From: Zygnema cylindricum
Taxonomy: Eukaryota > Streptophyta > Zygnematophyceae > Zygnematales > Zygnemataceae
Assembly (NCBI GenBank): GCA_037447655.1
Contig: JBBHKE010001684.1
Coordinates: 124,001-188,000 of the forward strand
Direction: 5' to 3'
Length of the DNA stretch: 64,000 bases
The notes below the pieces were generated by a model. That model made no database searches. It was not told the origin of the DNA and saw only the letters and a list, made by a program, of their open reading frames with translations. The position numbers and the translations under genes were made by a program. How positions within the stretch are numbered: the first letter of the stretch is position 1; each line of letters starts with the position of its first letter. This document shows, one piece after another, positions 19,601 to 32,412 of this stretch.

Positions 19601-22600
19601 TCAAAAAGAAATTTTGCTTTTTCTCATCAGAATAGCCTCGATCTTTGGGATATCGTCGGGAGAGTCAACACCGTGTGCTTGATGGTCGATGCAAACCACC
19701 TGACAAGTTGAAAGTGGAGTGTTAGAAATGGTCTCACAACATGACAGTATCTTTACAACTCAGATCATCCTCTCCCTCTCCCTCTCCCTCTCCCTCTCCT
19801 CTCCCTCACCATCTCTCTCTCGTTCTTCTCTCCCTCTGCCCTGCGCTCTCCTCTCCCTCTGCCCTGCGCTCTCCTCTCCCTCTCCCTCTCCCTCACCCTC
19901 GACCTTGCCCTCACCTCTCCCTCTCCCCGTCCCTCTCACTCTCCTCTCTTAGTCATCAAGAATTAAAGAAATTCTGAGATTCGGATATTTGGATATTCAT
20001 ACATTCATATATTTACCTTAATCTTGTGCCCTTCCTCCAAAATTCGCAATTGCTCCAAATCCTCCTCCCTTTGAAGAGGTGTACTGTCCATCTTTCCATA
20101 TTGACGGAGGAAAGACGAGTCGTAGCACTGCAAAATATCACAGATATTTCTTAAACCTTAATAATTTTGCGATAGAGAAAGCTTACAACACCGCTCTAAC
20201 TAAGAGAGACAGAAAAGGGAAAAACTTTCATTAGAGAGTCCCAAACAGTTATTAACTACAACTTCAAACTTCATCAAAACTCAAACGTTGGTAAAGTGAG
20301 AGAAAATTAAAGGCTCCGAGTCACATCCAAAAACATGCGGCTAATAATAACTCACTATAAAATGAAGAAAGGGGAAAGAAGAAAGAAGAGGCAGAAGGAA
20401 TAAAGAAGTAAGAAGTAAGAAGAATGAAGAATGAAGAAACAAGGAAGAAGGAAGCAGGAAGAAAAAAGACAAGATGAAAGAAGAAAGAAGAGGAAGAAGG
20501 AATAAAGAAGAAAGAAGAATGAAGAATGAAGAAACAAGGAAGAAGGAAGAAGGAAGAAAGAAGAAGGAAGAAAGAAGACAAGAAAAAAAAAGAGGAAGTA
20601 GGAATTGAAGAAAGGAGAATGAAGAATGAAAAAACAAGGAAGAAGGAAGAAAGAATACAAGACGAAAGAAGAAAGGTGCTTGGTCAGAAGTGGCGACTCT
20701 CCATTTGTGGTTTTGTGGAAAAAATACAAGAAACATTTTGGGCACACACCTCGATTAGGAAAATGATTGACTGACGGGAAATGATAGAAATAGAGAGTTC
20801 CAAGAGTTGTAGTAAAACATTAATTTTTAACAAGAAAAAAGTGAAGGAGCTTACCATTAGCCCAAGATGTAGAAGATAGGGAAAATTGTCATTCACGGAA
20901 CATTCCCTGCAGATCCAGAAAAGTGTGACTCACTGTAAAAAAACTGCAATGTTTCAAAATGAAACTGACATATTTTTCCAATTAAGTCCCGCCTTTCCTC
21001 AACAAATGTTCCCTCAGAGTTTTCTATCAATCAACTGACATCCTATCCTTCTAGAAACGACGTCTCGTCTTGTCATAAGACGGTTGAGTCGTTAACCTAA
21101 TCCAGCTCTTTGTCTCAAAAACGAAGTCCAACTTGTTTAATATGGACTCTAATGCCTATAGTCAAATCCTATGACATCAAACAATGGCAACCATCTTACA
21201 GTACTGAAGGAAACTTAGCTTTTCCCTCGATGCTTGTGGAAACACATGAGTTCGCATGAGTTCATCACAAGATGTTTACAAAAGATTTAAGAATGTTTAC
21301 AGAGAGGTTCATGAGTTCTTCAATTATTCACAAGATTTAAAAATGTTTTCAAAGCGGTACATGAGTTCAATTTTTTACAATATTTAATAATGCCTTCAAA
21401 GAGGTTTAGGCATTTCTTTAGTTTTTTTGAGGCACCTGCAGCTCACTTGTTTGCAGGTATAAGAGCCCGTGAGAAGTAAAGAGCATAACCCTTGCGGTCA
21501 ACCACACATTTGACTCGATTAGAATTAAAAGCATCAGAAATTTCCAAAGGGGCAACCGCTGTACTGCAAACGGCCTTAGGAGCCTCCTGCAAAAAGACGG
21601 TTCAGAAAAGCCAAAGTGAAACAAGTTCAACATTTGTCAGATTCAAGGTTTATTTCACGAAGTACTTAAGAAGCTAAACATTTGTCAGATTGAACCAAAG
21701 GAGTAACAAGTTAAACATTTGTGAGATTCAAGGTTTATTTGACAAAGTAGTCAACAAGTTCAAAATTTGTCAGGTTCAAAGGTTTATTTGATAAAATAGT
21801 AACAAGCTAAAAACTTGTCCAATTCAAGGTTGACCAGACAAAGTAGTGACAACTTGAGCATTTGTAAGATTTAAGGTTTATTGACAGAGTAGTTAATAAT
21901 TTAAACATTTTTCAGATACAGGATTTATTTGACAAAATAGTAAGAAGTTGAACATTGTTCGATTCCACAAAGTGTTTAACACTGAACATCTAAAACGGTT
22001 AATGACCAAACATTAGTGTTGTGTATCGGCATGGTTTTGCCGATAATCGATATGTACCTTTTTTTGGGTTGCCGATAATCGATATATTGGCACGATAATC
22101 GATTGCGGTGTTATCGCCGATAAAACTCCAATAACATCGGTTTTTTATCGCGATAACACCGATATCGATAACTATCGGCGATAACTGTACGGTTATTACC
22201 CTACAATTGTACGGTTTATACCGTCCTACTGAGCCGCCGTTATTCCGTTACATAGAGTACGGAACAGGTTGTTACACGTGGCATGCCACGCTATATACAG
22301 TGAAAAATATAATACAGTATATTATAAAGTACTACTATATAGCGTACTACATGTTTTCCACTTATCGCCGATAAGGAATTTGTTGGTCTCGGAGCGATAT
22401 ATCGGGACCCCTGACCGTTTGATAACCGATAACTATCGGTATCGGTGTTATCGCGATAAATTTCTTGCCAACACACAACACTGCCAAACATATAAGGAAA
22501 GATAACCAACCCAAAAAAAAAAAAAAAAAAACTCCTCCTTCCTATTGCAGGCCATCTAAAAAATAAAAAATAAACAATTTAGGACAAAGAGAATCACCTG

Positions 22601-25600
22601 GCTTTGATGAAAAGAAAACCTAAAAACAGAAATCAGTGTTCATAACATGGCTTTTTAGCACAACATGTAACAGAAACCATTGCAAGTATTTATAACAATC
22701 ACGTAAAAATAACGTATTAGAGGGCAAAAAATTTCAACGTTGGGTTTATATTAGTCTTATTGATTCTAATTCACTTCTGAAAGACGTGGCTATTTTCGCA
22801 CGGTTTAAAGAATTAGTGTTAAGAAAAGAACAATTCGTATTATTAACGCTATTTTGTAGTCAAGAGGGCTAAAATAAACCCACACCGAATTAGTGTTATT
22901 AACGCTAGCAATGATTCACGGTTCAACTCACCTGTAGTGCCATAACAACTGCATCGATGGCCGTCGGATCCAAAAGAGGCTCATCTCCCTGAATGTTGAC
23001 AACAGCGTCCCATCTCTCATAACCCAAAGTCTCAACTGCTTCGCAACAACGGAGAGTACCTGAACACCAGCCACACACAGTTTACTACACTGCCCATCGC
23101 TAATAAGTGTTAACAACAATTCAGTAGCAGCTTTTTTTGACCAAAAATCACAAAATAGTGTTATTAACATTTTATTTAAGGAGAAGTACACATTCTAACT
23201 CCACATTTGCACTAATAATTCCATTACATTAATAGCGATGGGCAGAGTACACTGTTACTGAGTTAATGTTATGAACCTAATGATTGGCAATATTAACGCT
23301 ATTTTGCACTCCGGGGCCAAAAAAAACCAGCACTAAATGGTGTTATTAACTTTGATAGCGATTCATGGCTAAGATACATAATGTAACAAAAAGACGGCTT
23401 CAATACAGCTAAGTCCAAATTCCATGACAGAAAAGTCAAAATTAATGGGTGAAATTGGATGATAAGAAGCGAAGAACTTCATGTTGTACATAGTCCCAGG
23501 ACAGAACCAAGCATTTCTCTAAACTAGCATTGGAGTAAATTAACACATAATCTCGTTTGTTGAAAGAATGTGAGAACAATCTGCAAGATCACATCTTTTG
23601 TTTCAATCTAGAAACTGCTTGTCACCGTTCATAACCGCTAATTATCTATTACCGTTGTTTGTAAAATGAAAGAAAACGAAAAAATATTGACACAATTAGC
23701 TGACAACAACAACTCTGGAAAAGTTTAAACACGAGTAGGGGAAATGAACTGCCCTTTGACATACTTTTTGTCCTATGCTACATATGCCATGTGATAGACA
23801 ATACATAAAAACCTTCACCTTTAAATTGTTCCACAAATTTGAAACTTGAGCCTGTGTACTTCTAGACTTCTGGCACATACACATATTTGTTCACAACAAC
23901 AAGAGAGTGACACAGCTGACAAGCTGGTTTCTCCATATCCCTCTCCCTCGCCCTCACCCTCTCCCTATCCCCCTCCCTCTCCATTAAGGTGACAGACGAA
24001 ATTAACATAACATAAAAAAGAACAAACAATCTATGCAACATACCATTCTCACATTCAGCGGATGTCATTACCACCTCTGCACCAAAATCCCGACAGAAGG
24101 TAGCGATTCTCTCGTTATCTGTTGCCACAACTGGCCTTCAACCCCCACAGCTTGCTTCCAGAGTTAGCTCCCTGTATCGAAAAAAAAGGCTAACATAGCA
24201 GAGAACAGCAATGTCCAGAGAGAGTGAAAGAGAGAAATAGAGGCAGAGAGAGAGAGGGAGGAGGGAAGGAGGTAGAGAGAGAGGGAAAGTGAAAGAGAGT
24301 CAGAGCAAGAAGACAAATTATTCCTGGTTCTCTCCTTCATGACCGGAGAGCGTAAGTAACACAGCAGTTTTGACGTCACAAAAACATCCTCGACCATTAA
24401 CATTTACTGGTCATCCTTAAAATGCTCCCAAGTTATGATCTAAGACTTTTTCTGTCAAAAGTCCTTCAGAACTCACTGCTTGAGCTGTAAACAACAGAGT
24501 TCGAAGAGAATTATTGAACAGAACCATCTTGCATTACTAAACTGCCCATTGCTATAAGAGTTAATCACTCTGATTCAAGTGAGTGCTTTTTTGACCCAAA
24601 ATCATAAATTAGTGTCAAACACTAAGTAGTTAACTTGCTCATAATGGTCGTATATTATTCATGTAGCTGATTCTAATAAAGTGTTAACGCTAATAATACA
24701 CTAACTCTAATAGCAATGGGCAGTGTACTTGCACATAGCATCGGTCGAAACAGAAATTAAGAGCTGAAGGTTGGAGGAAAAGCTGCAAAAACTGAAAAAA
24801 AAAATATATATATATATATATAAAGAACATGTAAATAAGATATGTCAGAGATCACAAACCTACAGTCTCGAGTGTTTTTGCTTGCTTAGCTTGCTCCCAT
24901 GTTCTCTGAAGAGCAACACCGACCCAGGTTAAAAATACAACAGAAGTTAGTTTGTTTTTGGCAGATTTTGGCTGTGAACAGTTACAAGGCAAATGGTCCA
25001 GATGGTGAATTTATTCCAGGCAGGCCTTGCAAAAAAAAAAGCACCAATTTTGGAAATATGCATCATTTGAAAATTAAAGGGGTAGTACAGAGGCAGTAAT
25101 ACCAAACGACTCAGAACACTAGATCATCAATATCTGTTAGTCATTGTTTTCAATATTGCGATGGATTAGCTGACCACAAAATTTAGTTCTATTACTCTGT
25201 TCTGTTTAGAAACACACAAACTGTTCCACGTGTTGTATGCAAAATGATAGGACGGGCAATAAACGAATTACATTAGTGTAATTTTACGTAATAACTGGTG
25301 CTCATTGTAATGTAGATCCAGAATATAACCTGGTCGATAGAAGGATGTGCATAATTCAAAGTTTGCTACTCAAAATTTTCATTCAAAAATTGTCACTAAA
25401 TAGGTACCATCTGTTGAATATTTAACACAATTATTATCTATAACATCTAGGAATGATGTACATTTCTGTGAATCCATTCAAAATTGCCATTGTAATTTCT
25501 CCTCGAGAACATTGAATTAGTTTTCAAAGAGGCCTCAAATGTTTGCATGTAAACTCAAGGCAATAAGTATCAGCCACATTCAATATATGACTTTGCAAAT

Positions 25601-26389
25601 TGACTCCTATCTTATGGTCGATTGCACAACTCGTAGTAAATGTGCTATATTGCTAACTATCTCAAATGAATAGCAACTGATGATTTCTCCTTAGAATATC
25701 GAAACCTGTTCCAATTGTCGGACGGCAAGAAGGCAAGACGGCTTCAATTGGTAACAAATTCCAGATGAGCATGTCATTGTTGACAAATTAGTTGATTTTG
25801 TTTTGGTTTTACATAGTTGAAAAGAAATGCGTGTATGCTGAGATACAAATGCCAAAATCAACGCGTGAGCAACCAAAATTGGCCATTGACCAGCACATCG
25901 TGGACAAAAAACTTGTCGGAGTTTTAGTTCATCACATCAGTCTACTGAAGGTTCCTGTACCTGAATCATGGCTTTGCCTAAAATTTTCACAAGTGGCTTT
26001 CCAGGAAACCTAGAAGACTGATAACGAGCAGGAATAACGCCAATGACACGAGATCGAAAAGCTTGGCCCAGCCATAGCCTTCGAAGCCTTCCATTCATGA
26101 AATATTTCACAATGAGGACGCCTACAGCTCCACAAGCCACAGCTCCTATATTAGAAGACAGTGACCACTTCCATTGAGAAGCCTCAGAAACAGCTATTCC
26201 ATTAGGGCTTGAAAGTGCCTCTGTCGTAGGTGACTTTGTCGAACTTATGTGAGGTTCGTGCGTTTTTCCAGAGGTTGACTGGCTCCGTTCTTTTTGGAAA
26301 TGAGTGAAATAGAGAGCAAAGGCGGTTCCTGCTGTTGCTGAGAGGGCCGCAGTAGTAAGTAGTAGTTTATTTTCCTTGAAAGCAAACAT
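19601..26389 (-). CDS. KDSB: CMP-Kdo synthetase (3-deoxy-manno-octulosonate cytidylyltransferase), 8 exons, 363 aa
   Basis: Exons on the minus strand: 26389-25961, 24905-24860, 24130-24044, 23059-22932, 21586-21447, 20906-20855, 20127-20017, 19699-19601. All are GT-AG and the phases close to 363 codons plus stop. The enzyme makes CMP-Kdo from CTP and Kdo, needed for pectic rhamnogalacturonan II. Visible family motifs: [20 protein letters not shown] (nucleotide-binding loop, about 113-133), [85 protein letters not shown] and HGVDSPDDI. Hydrophobic stretches at about 9-28 and 80-97 fit the N-terminal membrane anchor of plant CMP-Kdo synthetases, reported at the mitochondrial outer membrane. Intron sequence exceeds coding sequence about fivefold and holds several MITEs and minisatellites. 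Confidence 0.97.
19763..19955 (+). repeat. (CTCTCC)n repeat in KDSB intron 7
   Basis: CTCTCC units run through the intron, with a higher-order piece CTCTGCCCTGCGCTCTCCTC repeated twice (about 19834-19880). Confidence 0.85.
20350..20690 (+). repeat. (GAAGAA/GAAAGAAG)n purine tract in KDSB intron 6
   Basis: About 330 bp of A/G-rich repeats with higher-order units of about 60-100 bp carrying GAATGAAGAATGAAGAAACA and GGAAGAAGGAAG. Confidence 0.85.
21240..21410 (+). repeat. About 58-bp tandem repeat, 3 copies, in KDSB intron 5
   Basis: Units carry CATGAGTTC ... CACAAGAT ... TTTAAGAATGTTT ... AAAGAGGT, with diverged copies centred near 21265, 21320 and 21375. Confidence 0.75.
21615..21990 (+). 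repeat. About 47-bp minisatellite, 7-8 copies, in KDSB intron 4
   Basis: The unit AACATTTGTCAGATTCAAGG plus TTTATTTGACAAAGTAGT recurs near 21633, 21678, 21713, 21762, 21811, 21858, 21903 and 21952, starting about 30 bp from exon 5. Confidence 0.85.
22014..22483 (+). mobile_element. hAT-type MITE (family 3) with perfect 8-bp target duplication and CGATA-rich interior
   Basis: Begins TAGTGTTGTGTATCGGCA and ends TTGCCAACACACAACACTG. CCAAACAT flanks both sides (22006-22013 and 22484-22491). The interior near both ends is packed with CCGATAATCGATAT and ATCGCGATAA palindromes, more than ten short dyads. A related element is at 43211-43623. It lies in KDSB intron 4. No frame of transposase length. 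Confidence 0.9.
23088..23247 (+). mobile_element. TA-flanked MITE in KDSB intron 3
   Basis: Between TA dinucleotides, the left end is CACTGCCCATCGCTAATA and the right end TTAATAGCGATGGGCAGAG. It starts 28 bases from the exon 4 acceptor. Sequence around 22795-22917, on the other side of exon 4, carries related motifs (ATTAACGCTATTTTG, ATTAACGCTAGCAATGATTC). Confidence 0.78.
24540..24725 (+). mobile_element. TA-flanked MITE in KDSB intron 2
   Basis: Ends AACTGCCCATTGCTATAAGA and CTCTAATAGCAATGGGCAGTG form an inverted repeat flanked by TA. Same family as 23088-23247 and 54989-55200. Confidence 0.78.
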
Positions 26390-27877
26390 TCTTTCAATTA
26401 TTTACTACTTCTTGACGATTACAAACTAGACAACCTTATCATGAGATACGGATTTCCTTTCTGGCAAAAATTCGCACATTTCGGAATGCAGATTGCAAAA
26501 GACAACCTACAATTGCATCCTCTTGAGAACCATAGTACAAAGTTACTGAAGGAGGGAAATTCTACTTGAAGATAATCACTTCAATAGCCTATGAGAAATG
26601 GCAAAACCATATTTTCGAAGACAATCTGGCTACTCTTTCTTTCCGAACGAGACGAAAGTGAGTGATTTAAACTAAAAATTGTTAACTATTTCTAAATTCG
26701 GCAAAATATCTGTCAAATTAGGGTTCAATGAGCAAAACAAATTTTACTTAGTCGAAACGATGCCTGACGAAAAAGACGGGCATAAATCGTTCTCCGGTGT
26801 TTCAAGACTAACGGAGATTTCGAAGAAACCTGAAACATCATTGTTAACAAGGTGAGTCTCGTTACCTTTCCTGTTTTACAGGTTATGACTTGTCTGCAAA
26901 TGTAACATGGCGGGTCTTGAAAATAGACTTGGTATAGATCGTGGCTTATTGTTCTGTCTTCGAGAAGATTTTGAGGTAGGTTGAGGATTTTTTATGAAGA
27001 TTTGTATTTGTTCCAAGGAGAATGCTCAGGGTCAGGAGGGATACTCTCCTCACTTTCAGAGAGAAAACAGTAGTGTTATGTAAAGCGAAAGTTTCTCTCG
27101 AATGGTAAATGTATTTCAAATTATCAAGCAAATTTCCCAGTTTCGTGTGGAGCTGCGGCTATTTCTTCGTGTAGGTTTATAGCAAAATGTGACCGGTTTT
27201 TCTGGCAATTTAAAATGAAATAGTCAATATATTATCATCCTTTACTGTTCAGTAATCTCAAGCATGCCACACTAAGTTAATCCAAAACTCTTCGTCAGAG
27301 AGCAGCCAGTGAAGAAAATGACCTGTCTGTTTTACCACTTTCCGAAGAAGAATAAAAAGCTCACACGCTGCCAGATGATGAACAAGGAATCCGGGTAGTT
27401 ATTTCTCTCAGGCTAAAGCTCCTGAAGGTTACTGTTTTACTTATCCGGGTTTAACCTTGACAATCAAAAAGCCTTGACTTAAGTCCAGTGTGTATTAATT
27501 TTACCTAATGGCGCCAGTAAGTTTCTTTCCTGTTCACACTTTCCAAACATTTACAGTTTAGCTTTTTGGTTTGAGCCAAAGAGAAAAGCTGAAAGTAGAA
27601 GTGCTGTAAAAGATGTTCTCTCTGGCATGTTTATGGAATTTCAATCTATGTAAATTTACTTTGTTTTTGGCAGGTCACATTATGCAAGCATAACATCAGT
27701 CGTCTTGATTCCATGCTTTGAGTGACATATTTGTGGAATGGTGACAAGCTAATGTAAATTACCTTCAACCTTCGGCTTTAATAGGGGGTACCTGTTATGC
27801 TTTCTTTGCATAGCCCTCCAATTTTGAGATAAAAAACCTTCTTCCACTTAAAGTGTGATTTCACTAAAAGACGAGAG
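26390..27877. promoter_or_regulatory. Divergent promoter region between KDSB and the RRM gene
   Basis: About 1.5 kb separates the two start codons. Apart from the possible small gene at 26760-27355, no repeat or coding exon stands out. The stretch is free of the MITEs and minisatellites that fill the neighbouring introns, as expected of functional promoter DNA. Confidence 0.5.
26760..27355 (+). CDS. Possible small spliced gene, 49 codons including stop (or 5' UTR exon of the RRM gene)
   Basis: ATG at 26760 opens 30 codons (MPDEKDGHKSFSGVSRLTEI, then SKKPETSLLT) to a strong donor, AACAAG|GTGAGT, at 26851/26852. Joined at 27301 (TTCGTCAGAG|A) it reads RAASEENDLSVLPLSEEE and stops at 27355; joined two bases earlier (27299) it gives another 33-codon frame. 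I do not recognise the product. The lack of repeats and the good donor argue for a transcribed exon; it may instead be a leader exon with an upstream ORF. Confidence 0.25.
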
Positions 27878-30102
27878 ATGGGGACGAATCCCAAAACAAC
27901 GTTGTATGTTGGTGAGCTTTTGTTTCAACTTTTAAGAGTAGCACTATTGTTTTGCTTTATGAATTTTCTTGATCTTCAAACATACTCAAGCAGAAGTTTC
28001 ACTAGCCAGTCAAAAGATTTATTTTAAAATATGTTCATTCTATTGACGAGTGGTCTAGTTGTTTATTTAGGACATCACTTTCTTGGCAAGTCCATCTATA
28101 CATTTGACATTTGAATATTCGCAATTGTAATTTTTTATGCTCAACCATACACGAGTACAATGAACTTTAAATAGTGATGCATGGGAAGGAGAGGAGGAAT
28201 GGAGGGTAGTCGCTTTCTTTATTTAATACAAACATAAACGTGAAAACTAATATGATTTATCAAGAACATAACCATTTAAATACATACTATGTGATTAATG
28301 TTAAACAATGGGATATGACCAGTATTACATATCAATATTTTAGGAAATTTAACTTTAAGTGGAGGGAGGGACTGCAGGTGGCCTGGAGGAGAATGTGGAC
28401 GAAGGTGTATTGCATTCAGCTTTTATTCCATTTGGTGACATCAAGGATGTCAACATTCCTCTTGATCAGGTGCTATGAACCGCATCAGTAACTACGATTT
28501 TTTGGAATTTTGGACCTTAAACCCTTTTTGCATTTTACCATCAGGTATTCCGCTCATCAGGCAATCAAAATGTTTAACATTCAGACAGGTCATAAATAGC
28601 CTTTTTGACTATTAAGAGCCATGGCATATATGACCTGTATGTGACACCCTGTCACATAGATAGCCCGTATGGTAGCAGTGTAATTAATTTTGTAAGCACG
28701 AGAAATCAATAGTTTAAACAGTCTAGGAAATAACAAATGAACTTTTACGGATTAACGACTTCATCAAGGCATTTGACAAGCAAAGCATCAGGAAGGAAAT
28801 CAAAACATCAAGCAGTCTAAACATCAAATATTACAAATAAAACTCGTGTTTAATTTTCCAAATTACTGTACTTGCAACGTTTATGGAATGGATGTGTGAA
28901 TCTTTTGCAATTAAAAATAGAAACAGACCAACGTTAAGGATTTTTTTTTTACAATGGAGTAAAGCCAGTGGAAAGTGGAGTGAAACAGCGATTTTGCTGT
29001 AGATCGGTTTCCTTTTTATTGCTAAAAATGATGTTTGTTATGACATTCGTTCAACATTTTTTCAATCTGTTGGTTCTTTCCAAGAATTCAATGATCCGAA
29101 TTACGCTCTTGAAACTATTTTTTCTGCTTTAGTAACCAAGTTTTTATCCTCCATTTGATGCTTGGACTATGGGAGGTAGTAGCAGAAGTGAAATCATTTT
29201 CACTCTCTTATTAACGAAGGCACAAAAAAAACCATTAAATCTCTTTTTGGTACAGTCAACCCAAAAACATCGAGGATTCGGATTCGTGACATACCTTGAA
29301 AAGGATGATGCTGCAGCAGCCATGGATAATATGCACAATGCTGAATTATATGGGCGTGTTTTGACGGTAAATTTTGCTCAACCAATTAAAGTCAAAGGAG
29401 GAGAGCAAGGATGGGCAGCCCAACCAGGTAAGGACTCATTTTACTTCAACTTATTATAATGTCTTTCAACATTCTCATTGAACACTCCAATGTTCTTATT
29501 CGACACTCCCGACTATTTCTGTGTCCGTGTCCATTTTTGGCGGTTTTTTTCTGATTCTCTGATCCTCTATGGAGTCTCTTTGTCACTGTCTAAACCACTA
29601 TTCCGTTTGCAACTCAAATTTATGTTTTATTTCTCCTTTTGAAATCTTCATTAATTTCATGGACACTTACACAAGAATGTGTACAAACTTGAAATGTTTA
29701 GTCTTGAAAGTTATGTTACATTGCCATATAATAAAACATATCAGTATGTGAACTGTCATATAGTTACATGTATCAGTATGTGAGTAGATATTAATCGCAA
29801 ACAGAAGATATACCTGAATCTGATGTTTCTCCCTTTCCTCCTATTTTTTTTCTGTCCTTGTTCTGGCAGTGTGGGCTGATGCTGATACTTGGTTTGAAAG
29901 ACAACAACAAGAAGAGGAAGCTCAAAAGCTTCAAGAGGTACACGATAAAACAGTTTTCGATGCGGAAAAAAATATACCTGTAGGAGGACCCCGAGAAGAG
30001 GAAACTGACGAAGGAGATGGAGGAGATGGAGGAGTTGGAGGAGAATCTGATCCTATGGCTGCCGCTGAGGCGGCTGCGTTGAAGGAAAACAATAAGGAAT
30101 GA
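27878..30102 (+). CDS. RRM protein of the PPIE/cyclophilin-33 type without a cyclophilin domain, 4 exons, 176 aa
   Basis: Exons 27878-27911, 28378-28469, 29256-29427 and 29870-30102; all introns GT-AG, phases consistent. Residues about 8-85 form one RNA-recognition motif: RNP2 TTLYVGGL, then [19 protein letters not shown]1 [10 protein letters not shown] and [15 protein letters not shown]. After it comes the block [20 protein letters not shown], diagnostic for the N-terminal part of PPIE (Cyp33), a spliceosome-associated protein. The peptidyl-prolyl isomerase domain of animal PPIE is absent; the protein ends in an acidic, Gly-rich tail ([11 protein letters not shown]) and an Ala-rich end. RRM-only homologues are known in plants, so this is probably the normal form. 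A role in nuclear RNA processing is inferred. Confidence 0.94.
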
Positions 30103-32412
30103 AAATTTCGCTTGATAAGCCAAATTTTGTACTGAAGTCATTCTGTCGCGGGAATAGGACGCAATCATGTAGCTAGGTACAATCGAATTTCAGCATTTTA
30201 TTTCTATTGTTTCTCTTAGGGATTGAAGTTTATGTCTTTTGATGTTTTGTTATGAAGCCTGTTGGTATGAATAAAGGTAATAATGCGAAGGGTTTCGGCC
30301 ATACCATTAGCCTTGGGTTCAAGTCAGTCGGTGATTTGTACAATTTTGTTGACTATTCTTTTGATGTCTACAAAACACTTAAAAAAAAAAAAGTCCCTTT
30401 TTTATTTTGTTGGTGAGCCTCTGGAGTAAAGCACCTGGTAATCTGAGCTTTGGAATTTACAAAGGTTTGGTGGTACTCTCATAGGGTTATGACATTCTTG
30501 AAGTTTTACCTTTGTTTTTATGGTAAATTGTACAATTTTTACAATTTTTTGAGTAATATGTATGGTTACTCATAAAACTGAACGATTCACGCTCAACATG
30601 AGGGTCAATTTCTCTGGTGTAATTAGTGTAATTACTCTCTTACAGGGTAATTTCATTGAAGAAATTTGCCTTGATTTTGAGCGTGAATCGTACAGTTTGT
30701 AATCCGTACATACGGTTACTCAAAAAAATCGTACAAATTGTACAATTTACCCTCAAAATGATGGTCAAACTTCGATAGGATAACCGTATCAGTTGGTAGG
30801 ATGGATCACGTTTCAATACTATCAAACCTTCTTAACTCCGTGCACACCTTTCCCAATAATCTGTGACATTAAATATTAACAATTAATTATTAACAGTTTA
30901 TCTTTAACAATTGATGGGTAGTGCCTGTACCAATCATCTCGGAATTTCACTGCCTTTTACTGTTAGTGTTAAACACACTAATATTTTTCGGGCAGTAAAA
31001 CGGCATAACATCAATTTCAACCGGCGGATCCCTTTTTTTTTGGATCGATTGAAAGGTAAGACCGCATATTTCAATTACTCGCCCCGAAAAGTAAATCCAA
31101 CGGCTGAAAATTAAGTTAAAGACGTTTTACTGCCTGAAAAATGTTTGACACTAATAGCGACGGGCTTTGTAGGTATTTGTAGAAAAAATGGGTAGCTTTC
31201 AATATTTCAATAGCTGGTACGTTGTTGTATTCAAATGTATGTGTGAAGATAGACCATTTATGCAGGTAACGGAGGAGAGTGTTTTTTGAATTATCGGCAA
31301 AACGGTCATTTGAGTCAAGACTGAGTTCCCTAGATTGTAATTACGTTTACTAAGTCTCTATGTTATTTTGGGCAACATGTTCACATGTGAAGGAAACATG
31401 ACATATATCTTCATAGAATCTTATGGAGAAAGACTTCTTATTTGTTTTGAATTGTGGGCAGTGGCATATATGTCGCTCGAAAAGAGTTGACATCAATAGT
31501 TTTTAGGGTCAAACCTTCTTACCTGTGAACTTGAAAGGTGAGAATAAGTTACTTGCCATGAACATCATATTTGAATAATTTTCAGTTCATGAAGATAAAA
31601 ATGATTTTTTTCAGTTTACAATATGACAATGACTCGAAGTTGTCCAGATTTATGAGCTTAGTCACTTATCTTGACGACCTTTGTAAGCCGTCATCTGGTT
31701 TTAAAAAATGCTCCTTCACCTGATTCAAAGGTCTTCCTCAGTTTTTCAACATTTGTCTTCTAGAGAATGCTTTGTTATCCATTTGCGTTTGATTGGAGTT
31801 TAGATTCACTCTAGTACTCAATAAGACAAGCGAAAACCTTTCTTTCTGGAGATCTCGCATTAGATTGGGAGTGACACATTCGATCCTCCTCATTGTGTGT
31901 GAAAAAATTGGAAACACTATGCAAAGTACACGTACTATATGCATATTATACTTAACATAAACTATACAATAGGCATATAGTATGTGGTCACCATGCTTTT
32001 GGTTTTTTTCGCACATATGCACTGATTTCGTTTATGAAAATGTCATATGTTATTTTTTGTATTGCGCTCTAAGATACATTTAGTTGTCAGGGCAAAAACA
32101 TAACAAAGAAAAAAAAGTGGAAAAAGGTTCAACTATTTGTTGGTATTGACGAGTGAAATGGCAAAACAGTCTATTAACAGAAAACTTCAAGAAATTTTCA
32201 ACAAAAGGTGAAGCCAAAAAACGGAGAATAACAGATCAACGACAGGAATTTTTAATTATATCAAAATAAAAGAGTAATACAAGAGTATACTATATTGATT
32301 GTTTCGTAATTAAGGTAGTTTCTTAAAACACCACCTTAACCAATAAACAATACCTCTCCTCTACAACTCACTACCTTCCCACACCTTTATTCGAACTTCC
32401 AAACACGACTAT
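30103..32412. other. Convergent intergenic region with small inverted-repeat elements
   Basis: Between the RRM gene stop and the GDP-fucose synthase stop. Holds the long hairpin at 30522-30751, an element around 30890-31160 with paired GGGCAGTAAAACG and CGTTTTACTGCCTG, and one around 31898-32021 (GTGTGAAAAAATTGGAAAC against GTTTTTTTCGCACA, with ATATAGTATGTGG inside). No gene recognised. Confidence 0.6.
30522..30751. mobile_element. Long inverted repeat (foldback MITE), about 85-nt arms
   Basis: The left arm starts GGTAAATTGTACAATTTTTA and runs to CGATTCACGCTCAA. The right arm starts TTGAGCGTGAATCG and ends TTGTACAATTTACC. GTATGGTTACTC and CATACGGTTACTC also pair in part, giving a near-complete hairpin. 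Confidence 0.75.
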
